This document shows positions 42,756-51,534 of a stretch of 64,000 nucleotides of DNA, in pieces. The DNA lies in contig JBJXDY010000015.1 of NCBI GenBank assembly GCA_046154965.1, positions 1 to 64,000 of the forward strand, written 5' to 3'. Made by a program: the position numbers and the translations under genes. Position 1 is the stretch's first letter. Each line of letters begins with the position of its first letter. The notes beneath the pieces were generated by a model. That model made no database searches and was not told the DNA's origin. It saw nothing but the letters and a program-made list of their open reading frames with translations. This DNA comes from DATKFM01 sp046154965 (GTDB lineage Bacteria > Pseudomonadota > Alphaproteobacteria > Dongiales > Dongiaceae).

Positions 42756-43056
42756 GGGCCGGGCGCAAAGCTGCCGTTTTTCAATCAAACTGCCGACATT
42801 TTTGAAATCTAAGACTTGCGCCGAAGTCGTCCTGTTCGATCCGGTGAGCGTATTCACTTTGAGGCATCCTTACCGCCCCGATTTTCCCTTGCGCGGCACC
42901 CCGCTCATCATAAAGTAGTATTATCATATTGCTGTGCAACCTATAAGGGCATAAAGTGGCGGCATAGCCAACATCGATTTGGTTCTGTATTTGTTCTTGA
43001 TATTACGCTAAAATAGTCTTATTATTACGCATATCACATTATAGAGGATGCGTGCC
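42756..43056. other. AT-rich intergenic region with likely promoter
   Basis: No gene is supportable. The part from 42900 to 43045 is distinctly richer in A and T than the window average and contains several TATAAT-like stretches (for example CTATAAGG near 42940 and TTATAGAGG near 43040). AGAGG at 43043-43047 is the ribosome site for the next gene, at 9 bases from the ATG at 43057. Confidence 0.5.
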
Positions 43057-43626
43057 ATGCGCCAATTGCCAAAGTTTGGACGAGACCTTACCGATGCGCA
43101 GCACCGCATCGCAAGGATTCTGGCTCGCGAGGCATCTGGAAGGGCAAAAGCCGCGACTGGCGCGAGGGACGCGGACGGCATCTACGCAGCTTCGGGAAAT
43201 TCTGTCCCGCGCCGGAGCGTCGGCGACATTCCTGCTCAAGACAAGGCGCAGGACCTTGTGCCTCCGGATACCGAGATTGCCGGTGGAGACGCAATCCCAC
43301 ACGGCGCACGCTTTGGGTATCAACTGCCGCTCGCCATGGGTTCCTACGACACGACCGTTACAGTCGTGAATGTTGACCCCATCACAGATCAACCGCAGTC
43401 CTCTCTTCCTCTCGATATTCTCGTTGAAATGAGAGTCCCCGGAGCGCTGCTTGCAAGAGTCGCATTCAGTGAGCCTCTCGCCTTTGGGAAAGAATCAACC
43501 AAGTCGACGCGTCTGGTGATTCCGAGCGGTAGCGCCGGCGGCACCCTTGTCACGGTCGGCGGCATCAATCGCAGCGGTTATGCCGTTCGAATTGGCTTTC
43601 AGTTTGAGCGAGAACTAGAACTATGA
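43057..43626 (+). CDS. Hypothetical protein, first of an overlapping pair
   Basis: The 189-residue product starts MRQLPKFGRDLTDAQHRIARILAREA at the ATG at 43057, favoured over 43048 because AGAGG touches the earlier codon. The middle is polar and probably flexible. The last 110 residues are rich in beta-forming stretches (TVTVVNVDPITDQP, LVIPSGSAGGTLVTVGGINRSGYAVRIGFQF), suggesting a beta-sandwich domain. No family is recognised and no signal peptide is seen. Its stop overlaps the next start (ATGA). Its first 26 residues resemble those of the small protein at 44551-44748. Confidence 0.65.
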   Translation: MRQLPKFGRDLTDAQHRIARILAREASGRAKAATGARDADGIYAASGNSVPRRSVGDIPAQDKAQDLVPPDTEIAGGDAIPHGARFGYQLPLAMGSYDTTVTVVNVDPITDQPQSSLPLDILVEMRVPGALLARVAFSEPLAFGKESTKSTRLVIPSGSAGGTLVTVGGINRSGYAVRIGFQFERELEL

Positions 43627-44396
43627 TGCCGATCAGACGCGATGCGGTGCAGCTAGGATCAATCGTGGTTCTTGCCGCTGCGGCATCTCTCTCGCCGCTT
43701 GTTGGCACTTCAGGCGCCGTGGCCGACGTTGTGCGCCGCTCTGATCGACTTGAGGTCTACACCGCTCACGCCCGTGAATGTCCGTCGGCGCGCGGGAACT
43801 CCTTTCAGCTCTGCCTGCCGGGGCAGCCCGTCAGCCGGACGGCCGTCGAGACAATGTCGAGAATGTTGAACAACGCATCCGACAAGGTCACGCTCTGCGC
43901 CGTCGACGCGATCGTCATCCGCTCCGAAATCGTCTGCCAGGCGGATGAACTTGTCCCTCCAGATCCTTTCAACGCGCTGCCACCGCCTGAGTCGGACCAG
44001 CTCCGCAATCTCGACGGCGACCTTCTGCTGGCAGATCTCATGACGAAGCTGGCCAAGGCGTGGGGCCGTCACGGGAATCCGGAGCGGGCGGCGGAGTTGT
44101 TTCAAGGAGCCGATCAGCTGGCGGCCCTTCACGAAGACTATGTTCCGCTGGCGCGGCACTCGTTGTTGAAGGAGTGGCTAGCCTTCGAAACCGGCCGCGG
44201 GCAATTGGAACAGGCGTTGAGCGTGGCTCGGGCTCTCGCTGCGAGCCACAGACATATGCTCGAACAATCGTCCCTGTGGCCGACGACAGACTTGGTCGAA
44301 TCGCTCAAGACAGAGGCGGACTTTCTGGATCGTTTGGGGCGCCACGACGAGGCGGAGGAACGCCGCCGCGAGGCCGATTCGCTCACAGCCGAATAA
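43623..44396 (+). CDS. Hypothetical secreted protein with TPR-like helices
   Basis: The 257-residue protein begins with a signal peptide (MMPIRRDAV, then SIVVLAAAASLSPLVG), so it is likely periplasmic. The first mature part contains three spaced cysteines (RECPSARG, QLCLPGQP, TLCAVDA). The C-terminal half is helical with TPR-like spacing (LAKAWGRHGNPERAAELFQGADQLAALH, LARHSLLKEWLAFETGRGQLEQALSVARAL, LDRLGRHDEAEERRREADSL). It overlaps the preceding gene by 4 bases and both are likely translated together. I know of no named family. Confidence 0.65.
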   Translation: MMPIRRDAVQLGSIVVLAAAASLSPLVGTSGAVADVVRRSDRLEVYTAHARECPSARGNSFQLCLPGQPVSRTAVETMSRMLNNASDKVTLCAVDAIVIRSEIVCQADELVPPDPFNALPPPESDQLRNLDGDLLLADLMTKLAKAWGRHGNPERAAELFQGADQLAALHEDYVPLARHSLLKEWLAFETGRGQLEQALSVARALAASHRHMLEQSSLWPTTDLVESLKTEADFLDRLGRHDEAEERRREADSLTAE

Positions 44397-44550
44397 TTGG
44401 CGGAGAGGTCTGCGTCGCGCCGGCTGAACTCCATGGTCCGGCAGGCCAACTGGGCGATTAAGCTATGGGCTGCGTGTTCTGCTTTTGTTCTTGACAGCCG
44501 AAAGTAACGGCTTTGTACTTGTGCTGGAGAATCATCCAGGGAGACAAGCC

Positions 44551-44748
44551 ATGCGCGAACGTCCGCCATTAGGCCGGGAACTAGCGGAAGCCCAAGACCG
44601 CCTCGACGAAGTGCTAGCGCGCTGCGCGATTCGGCTGAGCGCCTTTAGCGGCGCCACCACCGCCAACGACAATTTCCTCTTTCCCGGCAAGGGTGCCGAC
44701 GAGAGCGACTGCGCCCGTGGCGAAGGATCCCGAGACCGAACCGGATAA
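44551..44748 (+). CDS. Small hypothetical protein related to the start of its neighbour
   Basis: The ATG at 44551 follows CAGGGAGACA by about 6 bases. The 65-residue product begins MRERPPLGRELAEAQDRLDEVLARCA, which lines up with MRQLPKFGRDLTDAQHRIARILAREA of the gene at 43057. The remainder (ATTANDNFLFPGKGADESD) does not match. It may be a truncated duplicate or a small real protein. It ends 99 bases before the aldehyde dehydrogenase gene. Confidence 0.5.
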   Translation: MRERPPLGRELAEAQDRLDEVLARCAIRLSAFSGATTANDNFLFPGKGADESDCARGEGSRDRTG

Positions 44749-44847
44749 TCAGCCGTTCCATTGCCTCTCCGTAAGCGCCCTCCTACAGTCGCGCCGGTTC
44801 GCCGCCGTCGCGCGGCCAGGAAATTCCCCGAGGGAGGGTCCGCCGCC

Positions 44848-46236
44848 ATGGCTGAGCAGAAAACCATCACCCCGATCGACGGCAGCGTGCTCGTCACGCG
44901 CAAGCTCGCGACCCGGAAACAGATCGCCGATGCGCTGGCCGCCGGCCGCAAGGCCCAGGCGGCATGGAAGCATGTGCCGGTCGCCGAACGCGGCCGCGTC
45001 GTCGCCAAGGCGGTGGATTACTTCGTCGCCAACAAGCAGGAGATCGCCGAGGAGCTGACGCGGCAGATCGGCCGTCCCGTCGGCCAGTCGCCCGGCGAGA
45101 TTCGCGGCTTCGAGGAGCGCGCCCGCTACATGATCGAGATCGCGCCCAGCGCCCTCGGCGACGTTCCCGTCGAGCCCAAGCCCGGCTTTACCCGCTTCAT
45201 CCGCCGGGAGCCGCTCGGCGTGGTCTTTATCGTCGCGCCCTGGAACTTCCCCTATCTCACCTCGGTCAACGGCGTGGTGCCCGCGCTGATGGCCGGCAAC
45301 GCGGTGATCCTCAAGCATTCCGCGCAGACGCCGCTCTGCGCCGAGCGCTTCGCCGCCGCCTTCAAGGAAGCCGGCCTGCCCAAGGGCCTGTTCCAGCATC
45401 TGCACATGTCCCATGACGACACGCTGAAGCTGATCGGCACCGATGGCATCGACTATGTGAATTTCACCGGCAGCGTGGCCGCCGGCCACGCCATCGTGCA
45501 GGCGGCCTCCGGCCGTTTCATCGGCCTGGGGCTGGAACTCGGCGGCTGCGATCCCGCCTATGTGCGCGCCGACGCCAACCTGGCCCATGCGATCGAGAAT
45601 CTGGTCGATGGCGCGATGTTCAATTCCGGCCAGTCCTGCTGCGGAATCCAGCGCGTCTATGTGCATCAGGATCTCTACAAGCCGTTCCTCGATGGCTTCG
45701 TCGAGCTGACCAGGAAGTACAATCTGGGCAATCCGCTGGAGAGCGGCGTCAATCTCGGCCCTGTCGTGCGCACCCGCGCCGCCGACGAGATTCGCAAGCA
45801 GGTGGCCAAGGCCTCGCGCCAGGGCGCCAAGCCGCTGATCGATCCCAAGCACTTCAAGGCCGACAAGAAAGGCACCGCCTATGTGGCGCCCCAGGTGTTC
45901 AAGGTCGACAGCAACAGCAACTCGGTGATGCAGGAAGAATGCTTCGGCCCCGTCGCCGGCATCATGAAGGTGAAGAACGACGACGAGGCGATCCGCCATA
46001 TGAACGACAGCGATTTCGGCCTGACCGCCGCCATCTGGACCTCGGACGAGAAAGCCGCGCTCGACATCGGCAACCGCATCGACACCGGCACCTGGTTCAT
46101 GAACCGCTGCGACTATCTGGACCCGGCGCTGGGCTGGACCGGCGTCAAGGATTCCGGCCGCGGCTGCACGCTGTCCCGAGTCGGCTACGAATACCTGACG
46201 CGGCCGAAGTCGTTCCATCTTCGCACGCAGATCTAG
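44848..46236 (+). CDS. NAD(P)-dependent aldehyde dehydrogenase
   Basis: From the ATG at 44848, 9 bases after AGGGAGGG, the protein has 462 residues. It is a complete ALDH: the Rossmann/active-site wall VFIVAPWNFPY, general base Glu in LELGGCDPAYV, and catalytic Cys in FNSGQSCCGIQ, with the C-terminal EECFGPVAGIMKV. The oxidised aldehyde is unknown. Next to a gamma-glutamyl ligase, an SDR and an iron alcohol dehydrogenase it fits oxidation of a gamma-glutamyl-aminoaldehyde to the acid, as PuuC does in putrescine breakdown. Confidence 0.92.
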   Translation: MAEQKTITPIDGSVLVTRKLATRKQIADALAAGRKAQAAWKHVPVAERGRVVAKAVDYFVANKQEIAEELTRQIGRPVGQSPGEIRGFEERARYMIEIAPSALGDVPVEPKPGFTRFIRREPLGVVFIVAPWNFPYLTSVNGVVPALMAGNAVILKHSAQTPLCAERFAAAFKEAGLPKGLFQHLHMSHDDTLKLIGTDGIDYVNFTGSVAAGHAIVQAASGRFIGLGLELGGCDPAYVRADANLAHAIENLVDGAMFNSGQSCCGIQRVYVHQDLYKPFLDGFVELTRKYNLGNPLESGVNLGPVVRTRAADEIRKQVAKASRQGAKPLIDPKHFKADKKGTAYVAPQVFKVDSNSNSVMQEECFGPVAGIMKVKNDDEAIRHMNDSDFGLTAAIWTSDEKAALDIGNRIDTGTWFMNRCDYLDPALGWTGVKDSGRGCTLSRVGYEYLTRPKSFHLRTQI

Positions 46237-46519
46237 GATGTGATCGCGCGGACACGCTGAAACCGGCTGCAGGAAAAGGCCAGGAAAACCGCCGGACAAA
46301 TCGCCGGCGGTAGCGCCTAAGGCCTTGTTGAATCGAGCCCCGGATCGATTTGCCCGCGAAAATTCACCATAGTTGTGACCTAGCTCACATTCGGCAACTC
46401 CGCTGGGTGCAATGACTCTGCCGCGCCTCGCGCAGGGATTCGATCTTCCGCCCGTGACATTTTCTTGGCTCCTGGCGAAGAATGAGCCGCACATCACACA
46501 CTGAGATCCCGGAAATCCC

Positions 46520-49500
46520 ATGGTTGCACCCTTGCCGGACCCGAAAAACCAGCCCGCGTTCCAGCTCAAGCTGCTCGGCGGTTTTGCCGCCCACGGCCCG
46601 CGCGGCGAGCCGCTGGAAATCGCCGGCCAGAAGGACCGCGCCCTGCTCGCCTACCTCGCCTTGTCGCCCGGCGTTTCCCATGGCCGCGACAAGCTGGCGG
46701 CGCTGCTGTGGAGCGACCATGGCGAGCGGCAGGCGCGGGACAGCCTGAAGCAATGCCTGCTCCGGCTGCGGCGCGCGCTGGCCGCCGTGCAGCCCGACGC
46801 CGTCACCGGCGACCGCCAGACCGTCGCCTTCCAGCCTGATGACATCGAGGTCGACGCGGTCAGATTCGCGCAGCTCGCGGCAACATCGGACGGGTTGGAT
46901 CGGGCGGTCGATCTGTTTCAGGGCGATCTTCTGGATGGGCTCAGCGTGCGTGCCGCCGCCTTCGAAGACTGGCTGCTGGTGGAACGGCAGCGGCTGCGCC
47001 ATCTCGCCATCGACGCGCTCTCGCAATCCCTCGCCCAGGCGCAGGCTGCGGGCTTGCGCGACTGCATCTCGTCCCGGGCCCGCCGCCTGCTGTCGCTCGA
47101 CCCCCTGCAGGAAGGCGCCTGCCGCGCGCTGATGAAACTCCATATCGACCGCGCGGAACGCGCCCAGGCGCTGAAGCTGTTCGAGAGCTTCCGCGATCGG
47201 CTGCAGCAGGAACTCGGCGTCAAGCCCGAACTGGAAACGCTACGCCTTTACGATGCGATCCGTCAGCAGCGCGCCGGCCCACCGCTGTCCCCGCCCGCTG
47301 CCGAGACGGCCGTCGCGCCGGCGCCGCCGGAGCTATCCGCCAAGCCGTCGATCGCCGTCCTGCCCTTCCAGGCCGCCGGCGACGACCCCGAGCCCGAACA
47401 ATTCGCCGACGGCCTGACCGAAGCCATCATCATCGACCTGTCCCAAGTCTCCGGTCTCTTCACCGCCGCGCGCCACTGCGTCTTCGCGCTGAAGGGCCAG
47501 CCGATCGAGGTCGCGCGCATCGCCCGGGAATTGAAGGTCCGCTATGTGATCAGCGGCAGCGTGCGCAAAGCAGGAAACCGTCTGCGCATCACCGCACAGC
47601 TCATCGACACCGGAACCAGCGGCCATGTCTGGGGCATGCGCTATGACCGCAGCCTCGACGATATCTTCGCCCTGCAGGACGAGATAGCCAAGACCATCGC
47701 CGACGTGCTGAAAGTTCAACTTCTCCCCTCGGAAATGGAGAGCATCGCCAGCCGCTCCACCAGCAGCAGCGCCGCCTATGAGTATTTTCTGCGCGGCCGT
47801 TCTTTCTATCTGCGCGGCCTCGACAAGCGATGCCTGCGCATTGCCCGCGACATGTACGCCAAGGCGGTGGAGATCGACCCCGGCTATGCGCGCGCCCATG
47901 CGGGCATCGCCATCTGCGACGGCTATCTCTCGATGAGCGATCCCCGCATGTCCTGGGCGACGGTGCTGCGGGAAAGCGAGCACGCGCTGGAGCTCGAGCC
48001 CAATCTGGCTGAGGCCCACGCGGCCCGCGGGCTGGCGCTCAATGGCGCCGGGCGCCACAAAGATGCTGCTCTTGCCTTCCAGCAGGCCCTTGAACTTAAT
48101 CCCAATCTGTTCGAAGCCTGCTTCTTCTGGGGCGAGGTCTGCCAGGTGCAGAATCAGCGCGAGCAGGCCGTGGCCCTGTTCCAACGCGCCGCGGAACTGC
48201 GGTCCAACGACTATCGCGCGCTCGGTCTTCTGGCGACTGCCTACAAGATCGTCGGCGATCAGGATCAGGCCATGGCCGCGGCGCGCCGCTGCCTCGAGCG
48301 CGTCGAAGCCGCCGTCAAGCAGCATCCCGACAACGCCGGCGCGCTGGCCTTCGGCGCCATCGCTCTGGCGGAGTTGGGCCAGACGCAACAGGCGGAGGAT
48401 TGGGCCACCCGCGCGATCATGATCGGGCCTGACGATCATCTGGTGCAGTACAATGTCGCCTGCGCCCAGGTGCTGCTCGGCAATGCCGACGCCGCCGTCA
48501 CCCATCTTGAGAGCGCCTTTGCCGCGTCGCCGGATTTCCGCCGCTGGCTGGCGGAATGGCTGGCCCATGACGCCGACTTCGATCCTCTGCGCCGCCATCC
48601 GCGCTTCCAGGCGCTGACCGAGCGGCTGACCCTGGAGCATCATGCGGATGCCGCCGGCGACCGGCCGGCCGTCGCGGTGTTGCCCTTCGCCAACATTGCC
48701 GGCGATCCCGAGCAGGAGTACTTCGCCGACGGCTTGACCGAGGACATCGTCACCGATCTTTCCCAAGTGTCCTCGCTGTTCGTCGCCGCGCGGCACAGCA
48801 TGCAGGCATACAAGGGGCGGCAGCCCGACATCCGGAAGCTGGCGCAGGATCTCAATGTGGACTACGTCCTCGAAGGGGCGGTGCGGAAGGAAGGGCGCTG
48901 CGTGCGCATCAATGCGCGCCTGGTCGACGGCGCCACCGGCGATCACCTCTGGGCCAACCGCTATGACCGGAGCGTCGATGATATCTTCGCCCTGCAGGAC
49001 GAGATTTCCAAGAGCATCGTCGACACGCTGCGCGTGAAACTGCTGCCGGTGGAAATCGAGACCATCGCCAGCCGCTCCACCAAGAATCCGGCGGCCTACG
49101 AGCATTACCTCCTCGGCCGCTCGTTCTATCTGCGCGGCATGGATTCCCGCAGCCTGCGAATCGCCCGCGATCTCTACGCCAAGGCTTGCGAAGTCGATCC
49201 CGGCTATGCCCGCGCCCGCGCCGGCATGGCGATCTGCGAATGCCACCTGTCGATGCGCGATCCCGGCGCGGCGGAAGCCCCGCTCCGCGACAGCGATCAG
49301 GCGCTCGAACTGGCGCCCAACTCCGCCGAGGCCCATGCGGCCAAGGGTCTCGCCCTCTACGTCACCGGCTATTTCGCCGAGGCCGCCGTCCTGTTCGATC
49401 GCGCCATGACCCTCGATGCCAACCTGTTCGAGGCCTATTTCTTCGACGGCCGCTGCCGGCGCATCCAGGGGCAGCGGGAACTGGCGGCAGCGCGCTTCGC

Positions 49501-49972
49501 CCGCGCGGCTGAATTGCGGCCCAACGATTTCCGCTCCGTCGGCATGCTCGCCGAGGAGTACCGGGCGCTGGGCCGCATCGAGGAAGCCCGCGCCGCCGAG
49601 CGCCGCTGCCTCGAACGCCTCGCCGTTGAAGTGAAAGCCCATCCGGAAAATGCCGATGCCTGGGCCTTCGGCAGCGCCATCCTCGCCCATCTGGATGAGC
49701 CGGAGCGCGCAACCGTCTGGGCGTCGCGGGCGATGATTATGACGCCCGGCGACTACCTCGTCCTCTACAACACCGCGCGCACCTATGCGCTGCTGGGCGA
49801 TACCGCCACGGCCCTCGACCGGCTGGAGCTAGCTTGCGATACCCAACCGGCTATGCGCCGCCGCCTCGCGGCTTGGATGCCGCTGGATCACGACCTCGAT
49901 GCACTGCGAAGCGAGGAGCGCCTCCGGAAGTTGACGGAGAAGCTGAGCTTGGAGTTTCCGGAACTCTGCTGA
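46520..49972 (+). CDS. BTAD-type transcriptional regulator with duplicated TolB-like/TPR modules
   Basis: The 1150-residue protein starts with an OmpR-like winged helix and a bacterial transcriptional activator domain (residues 15-250; FQLKLLGGFAAHGPRG, LKQCLLRLRRAL, LDPLQEGACRALMKLHIDRAERAQALKLFESF). Two related modules of about 430 residues follow. Each begins with a TolB-N-like strand set, (S/V)(I/A)AVLPF...FADGLTE at about 275 and 715, then TGDHLWANRYDRSVDDIFALQDEI or its counterpart, and then TPR helices (SFYLRG...AYAKA..DPGYARA). Such proteins are soluble ATP-independent regulators whose TPRs bind partners. It sits inside the proposed amine pathway but 280 bases from its neighbours, so it may control them. 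Confidence 0.88.
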   Translation: MVAPLPDPKNQPAFQLKLLGGFAAHGPRGEPLEIAGQKDRALLAYLALSPGVSHGRDKLAALLWSDHGERQARDSLKQCLLRLRRALAAVQPDAVTGDRQTVAFQPDDIEVDAVRFAQLAATSDGLDRAVDLFQGDLLDGLSVRAAAFEDWLLVERQRLRHLAIDALSQSLAQAQAAGLRDCISSRARRLLSLDPLQEGACRALMKLHIDRAERAQALKLFESFRDRLQQELGVKPELETLRLYDAIRQQRAGPPLSPPAAETAVAPAPPELSAKPSIAVLPFQAAGDDPEPEQFADGLTEAIIIDLSQVSGLFTAARHCVFALKGQPIEVARIARELKVRYVISGSVRKAGNRLRITAQLIDTGTSGHVWGMRYDRSLDDIFALQDEIAKTIADVLKVQLLPSEMESIASRSTSSSAAYEYFLRGRSFYLRGLDKRCLRIARDMYAKAVEIDPGYARAHAGIAICDGYLSMSDPRMSWATVLRESEHALELEPNLAEAHAARGLALNGAGRHKDAALAFQQALELNPNLFEACFFWGEVCQVQNQREQAVALFQRAAELRSNDYRALGLLATAYKIVGDQDQAMAAARRCLERVEAAVKQHPDNAGALAFGAIALAELGQTQQAEDWATRAIMIGPDDHLVQYNVACAQVLLGNADAAVTHLESAFAASPDFRRWLAEWLAHDADFDPLRRHPRFQALTERLTLEHHADAAGDRPAVAVLPFANIAGDPEQEYFADGLTEDIVTDLSQVSSLFVAARHSMQAYKGRQPDIRKLAQDLNVDYVLEGAVRKEGRCVRINARLVDGATGDHLWANRYDRSVDDIFALQDEISKSIVDTLRVKLLPVEIETIASRSTKNPAAYEHYLLGRSFYLRGMDSRSLRIARDLYAKACEVDPGYARARAGMAICECHLSMRDPGAAEAPLRDSDQALELAPNSAEAHAAKGLALYVTGYFAEAAVLFDRAMTLDANLFEAYFFDGRCRRIQGQRELAAARFARAAELRPNDFRSVGMLAEEYRALGRIEEARAAERRCLERLAVEVKAHPENADAWAFGSAILAHLDEPERATVWASRAMIMTPGDYLVLYNTARTYALLGDTATALDRLELACDTQPAMRRRLAAWMPLDHDLDALRSEERLRKLTEKLSLEFPELC

Positions 49973-50189
49973 GCAATCAGGTTGTGGGCGCGGAAAGCCT
50001 GCAAATGCGCTGGGAACATAAGGGGAACTTCTATCCGATTTGCGAGGGCGGATCGGGTGATCGCCTGGGCCACGAGGGGCTAGCCGGTTTGCGCCGATTT
50101 CGGCCTGTCAAAGCGGCGCGGCGGCGCTAGATTGGCTGCACTTCCATCGCCAAAGACCCAAGCAAAAAAATTCTGAACGAGGACCCGTC

Positions 50190-51359
50190 ATGACCGCCCC
50201 TGCCATCCGCGGAAACTGGAACTATCCCACCAAGGTGCGCTTCGGCGCCGGCCGCATCGCCGAGCTGCCCGACGCCTGCAAGGAGCTGGGCATGAAGCGG
50301 CCGCTGATCGTCACCGATCCTGGCCTGGCGGCGCTGCCGATGATCAAGGACGCCGTCGCCGCCTGCGAGACGGCCGGCCTCGGCGTCGCGGTCTTCTCCG
50401 ACATCAAGAGCAATCCCAACGGCAAGAATGTGGATGACGGCCTCAAGGTGCTGCGCGCCGGCAAGCATGACGGCGTGGTCGCCTTCGGCGGCGGCAGCGC
50501 GCTCGATGCCGGCAAGGCCATCGCCCTGATGGCCGGGCAGAAGCGGCCGATCTGGGATTTCGAGGATGTGGGCGACAACTGGCTGCGGGTCGATCCTGCC
50601 GGGGTCGCGCCGATCATCGCCGTGCCCACCACCTCGGGCACCGGCTCGGAGGTCGGCCGCGTCTCCGTCATCACCAAGGAAGATACCCACCAGAAGAAGC
50701 TCATCTTCCATCCGAAGGTGCAGCCCTCGATCGTCATCGACGATCCCGCGCTCACCATCGGCCTGCCGGCGAAGATCACCGCCGCGACAGGCATGGACGC
50801 GCTCGCCCATTGCTTCGAGGCCTATTGCGCACCGGGTTACCACCCGATGGCCGACGGCATCGCGCTCGAGGGCATGCGGCTGATCAAGGAATGGCTGCCG
50901 ATCGCCGTGAAGGACGGCAAGAACCTGGAGGCGCGCTCCCACATGATGGCGGCCGCCACCATGGGTGCGACCGCGTTCCAGAAAGGCCTGGGCGCGATCC
51001 ACTCGCTCTCCCATCCCGTGGGCGCGGTGTACGACACCCATCACGGCCTGACCAATGCCGTGGTCATGCCTTATGTCATGCAGTTCAACCGCAAGGCCAT
51101 CGAGGAGAAGATGACGCGGCTCGCTGCCTATCTCGGCCTGAAGAACCCCGGCTATCAGGCGGTGCTCGACTGGGTGCTGGCGCTGCGCAAGGAGATCGGC
51201 ATCCCGCACACCCTCAAGGACATCGGCGTCGGCACCGACAAGCTGGACTCGCTGTCCCAGGAAGCCTTCAACGACCCCTCCACCGGCGGCAACCCCGTCC
51301 CCGCCGGCGTGCCGGAGATGAAGCAGATGTTCATCGCCAGCATCGAGGGAAGGCTGTAG
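50190..51359 (+). CDS. Iron-containing (group III) alcohol dehydrogenase
   Basis: The 389-residue protein has the Fe-ADH fold. The NAD-binding loop is FGGGSALDAGKAIAL, followed by PTTSGTGSEV. Metal ligands are in GMDALAHCFEAY and GAIHSLSHPVGAVYDTHHG, all three histidines being present. The short gap of 217 bases after the BTAD regulator contains no gene. With the upstream SDR and ALDH it could oxidise the hydroxyl of a gamma-glutamyl-aminoalcohol. The motif set does not fix the substrate. Confidence 0.92.
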   Translation: MTAPAIRGNWNYPTKVRFGAGRIAELPDACKELGMKRPLIVTDPGLAALPMIKDAVAACETAGLGVAVFSDIKSNPNGKNVDDGLKVLRAGKHDGVVAFGGGSALDAGKAIALMAGQKRPIWDFEDVGDNWLRVDPAGVAPIIAVPTTSGTGSEVGRVSVITKEDTHQKKLIFHPKVQPSIVIDDPALTIGLPAKITAATGMDALAHCFEAYCAPGYHPMADGIALEGMRLIKEWLPIAVKDGKNLEARSHMMAAATMGATAFQKGLGAIHSLSHPVGAVYDTHHGLTNAVVMPYVMQFNRKAIEEKMTRLAAYLGLKNPGYQAVLDWVLALRKEIGIPHTLKDIGVGTDKLDSLSQEAFNDPSTGGNPVPAGVPEMKQMFIASIEGRL

Positions 51360-51379
51360 GACACGACGGCACGGATCTT

Positions 51380-51473
51380 GTAGGGGCGGGTTTCAAACCC
51401 GCCCTTGCGGTGCGGGAATAATTTCCACAAGCAAAGCTGCCTCGATAGGGCAAGTTATAAACCCGGCCCTACC
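51380..51473. repeat. Two adjacent GGGCGGGTTT-type hairpins (repeat family C)
   Basis: The first (51380-51405) is GTAGGGGCGGGTTT-CA-AACCCGCCCT, nearly perfectly palindromic. The second (51445-51473) is ATAGGGCAAGTTATAAACCCGGCCCTACC, a diverged form. They lie between the Fe-ADH and hydratase genes and could end transcription of the former. A partial relative is at 35886-35912. Short dispersed hairpins of this type are common in alphaproteobacterial genomes. Confidence 0.65.
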
Positions 51474-51534
51474 GATTGCAGGCCTCGCGCCGACGGGCTT
51501 AGATAGACTTGGTGCAGGCGTTGCGGGGCAAAGA

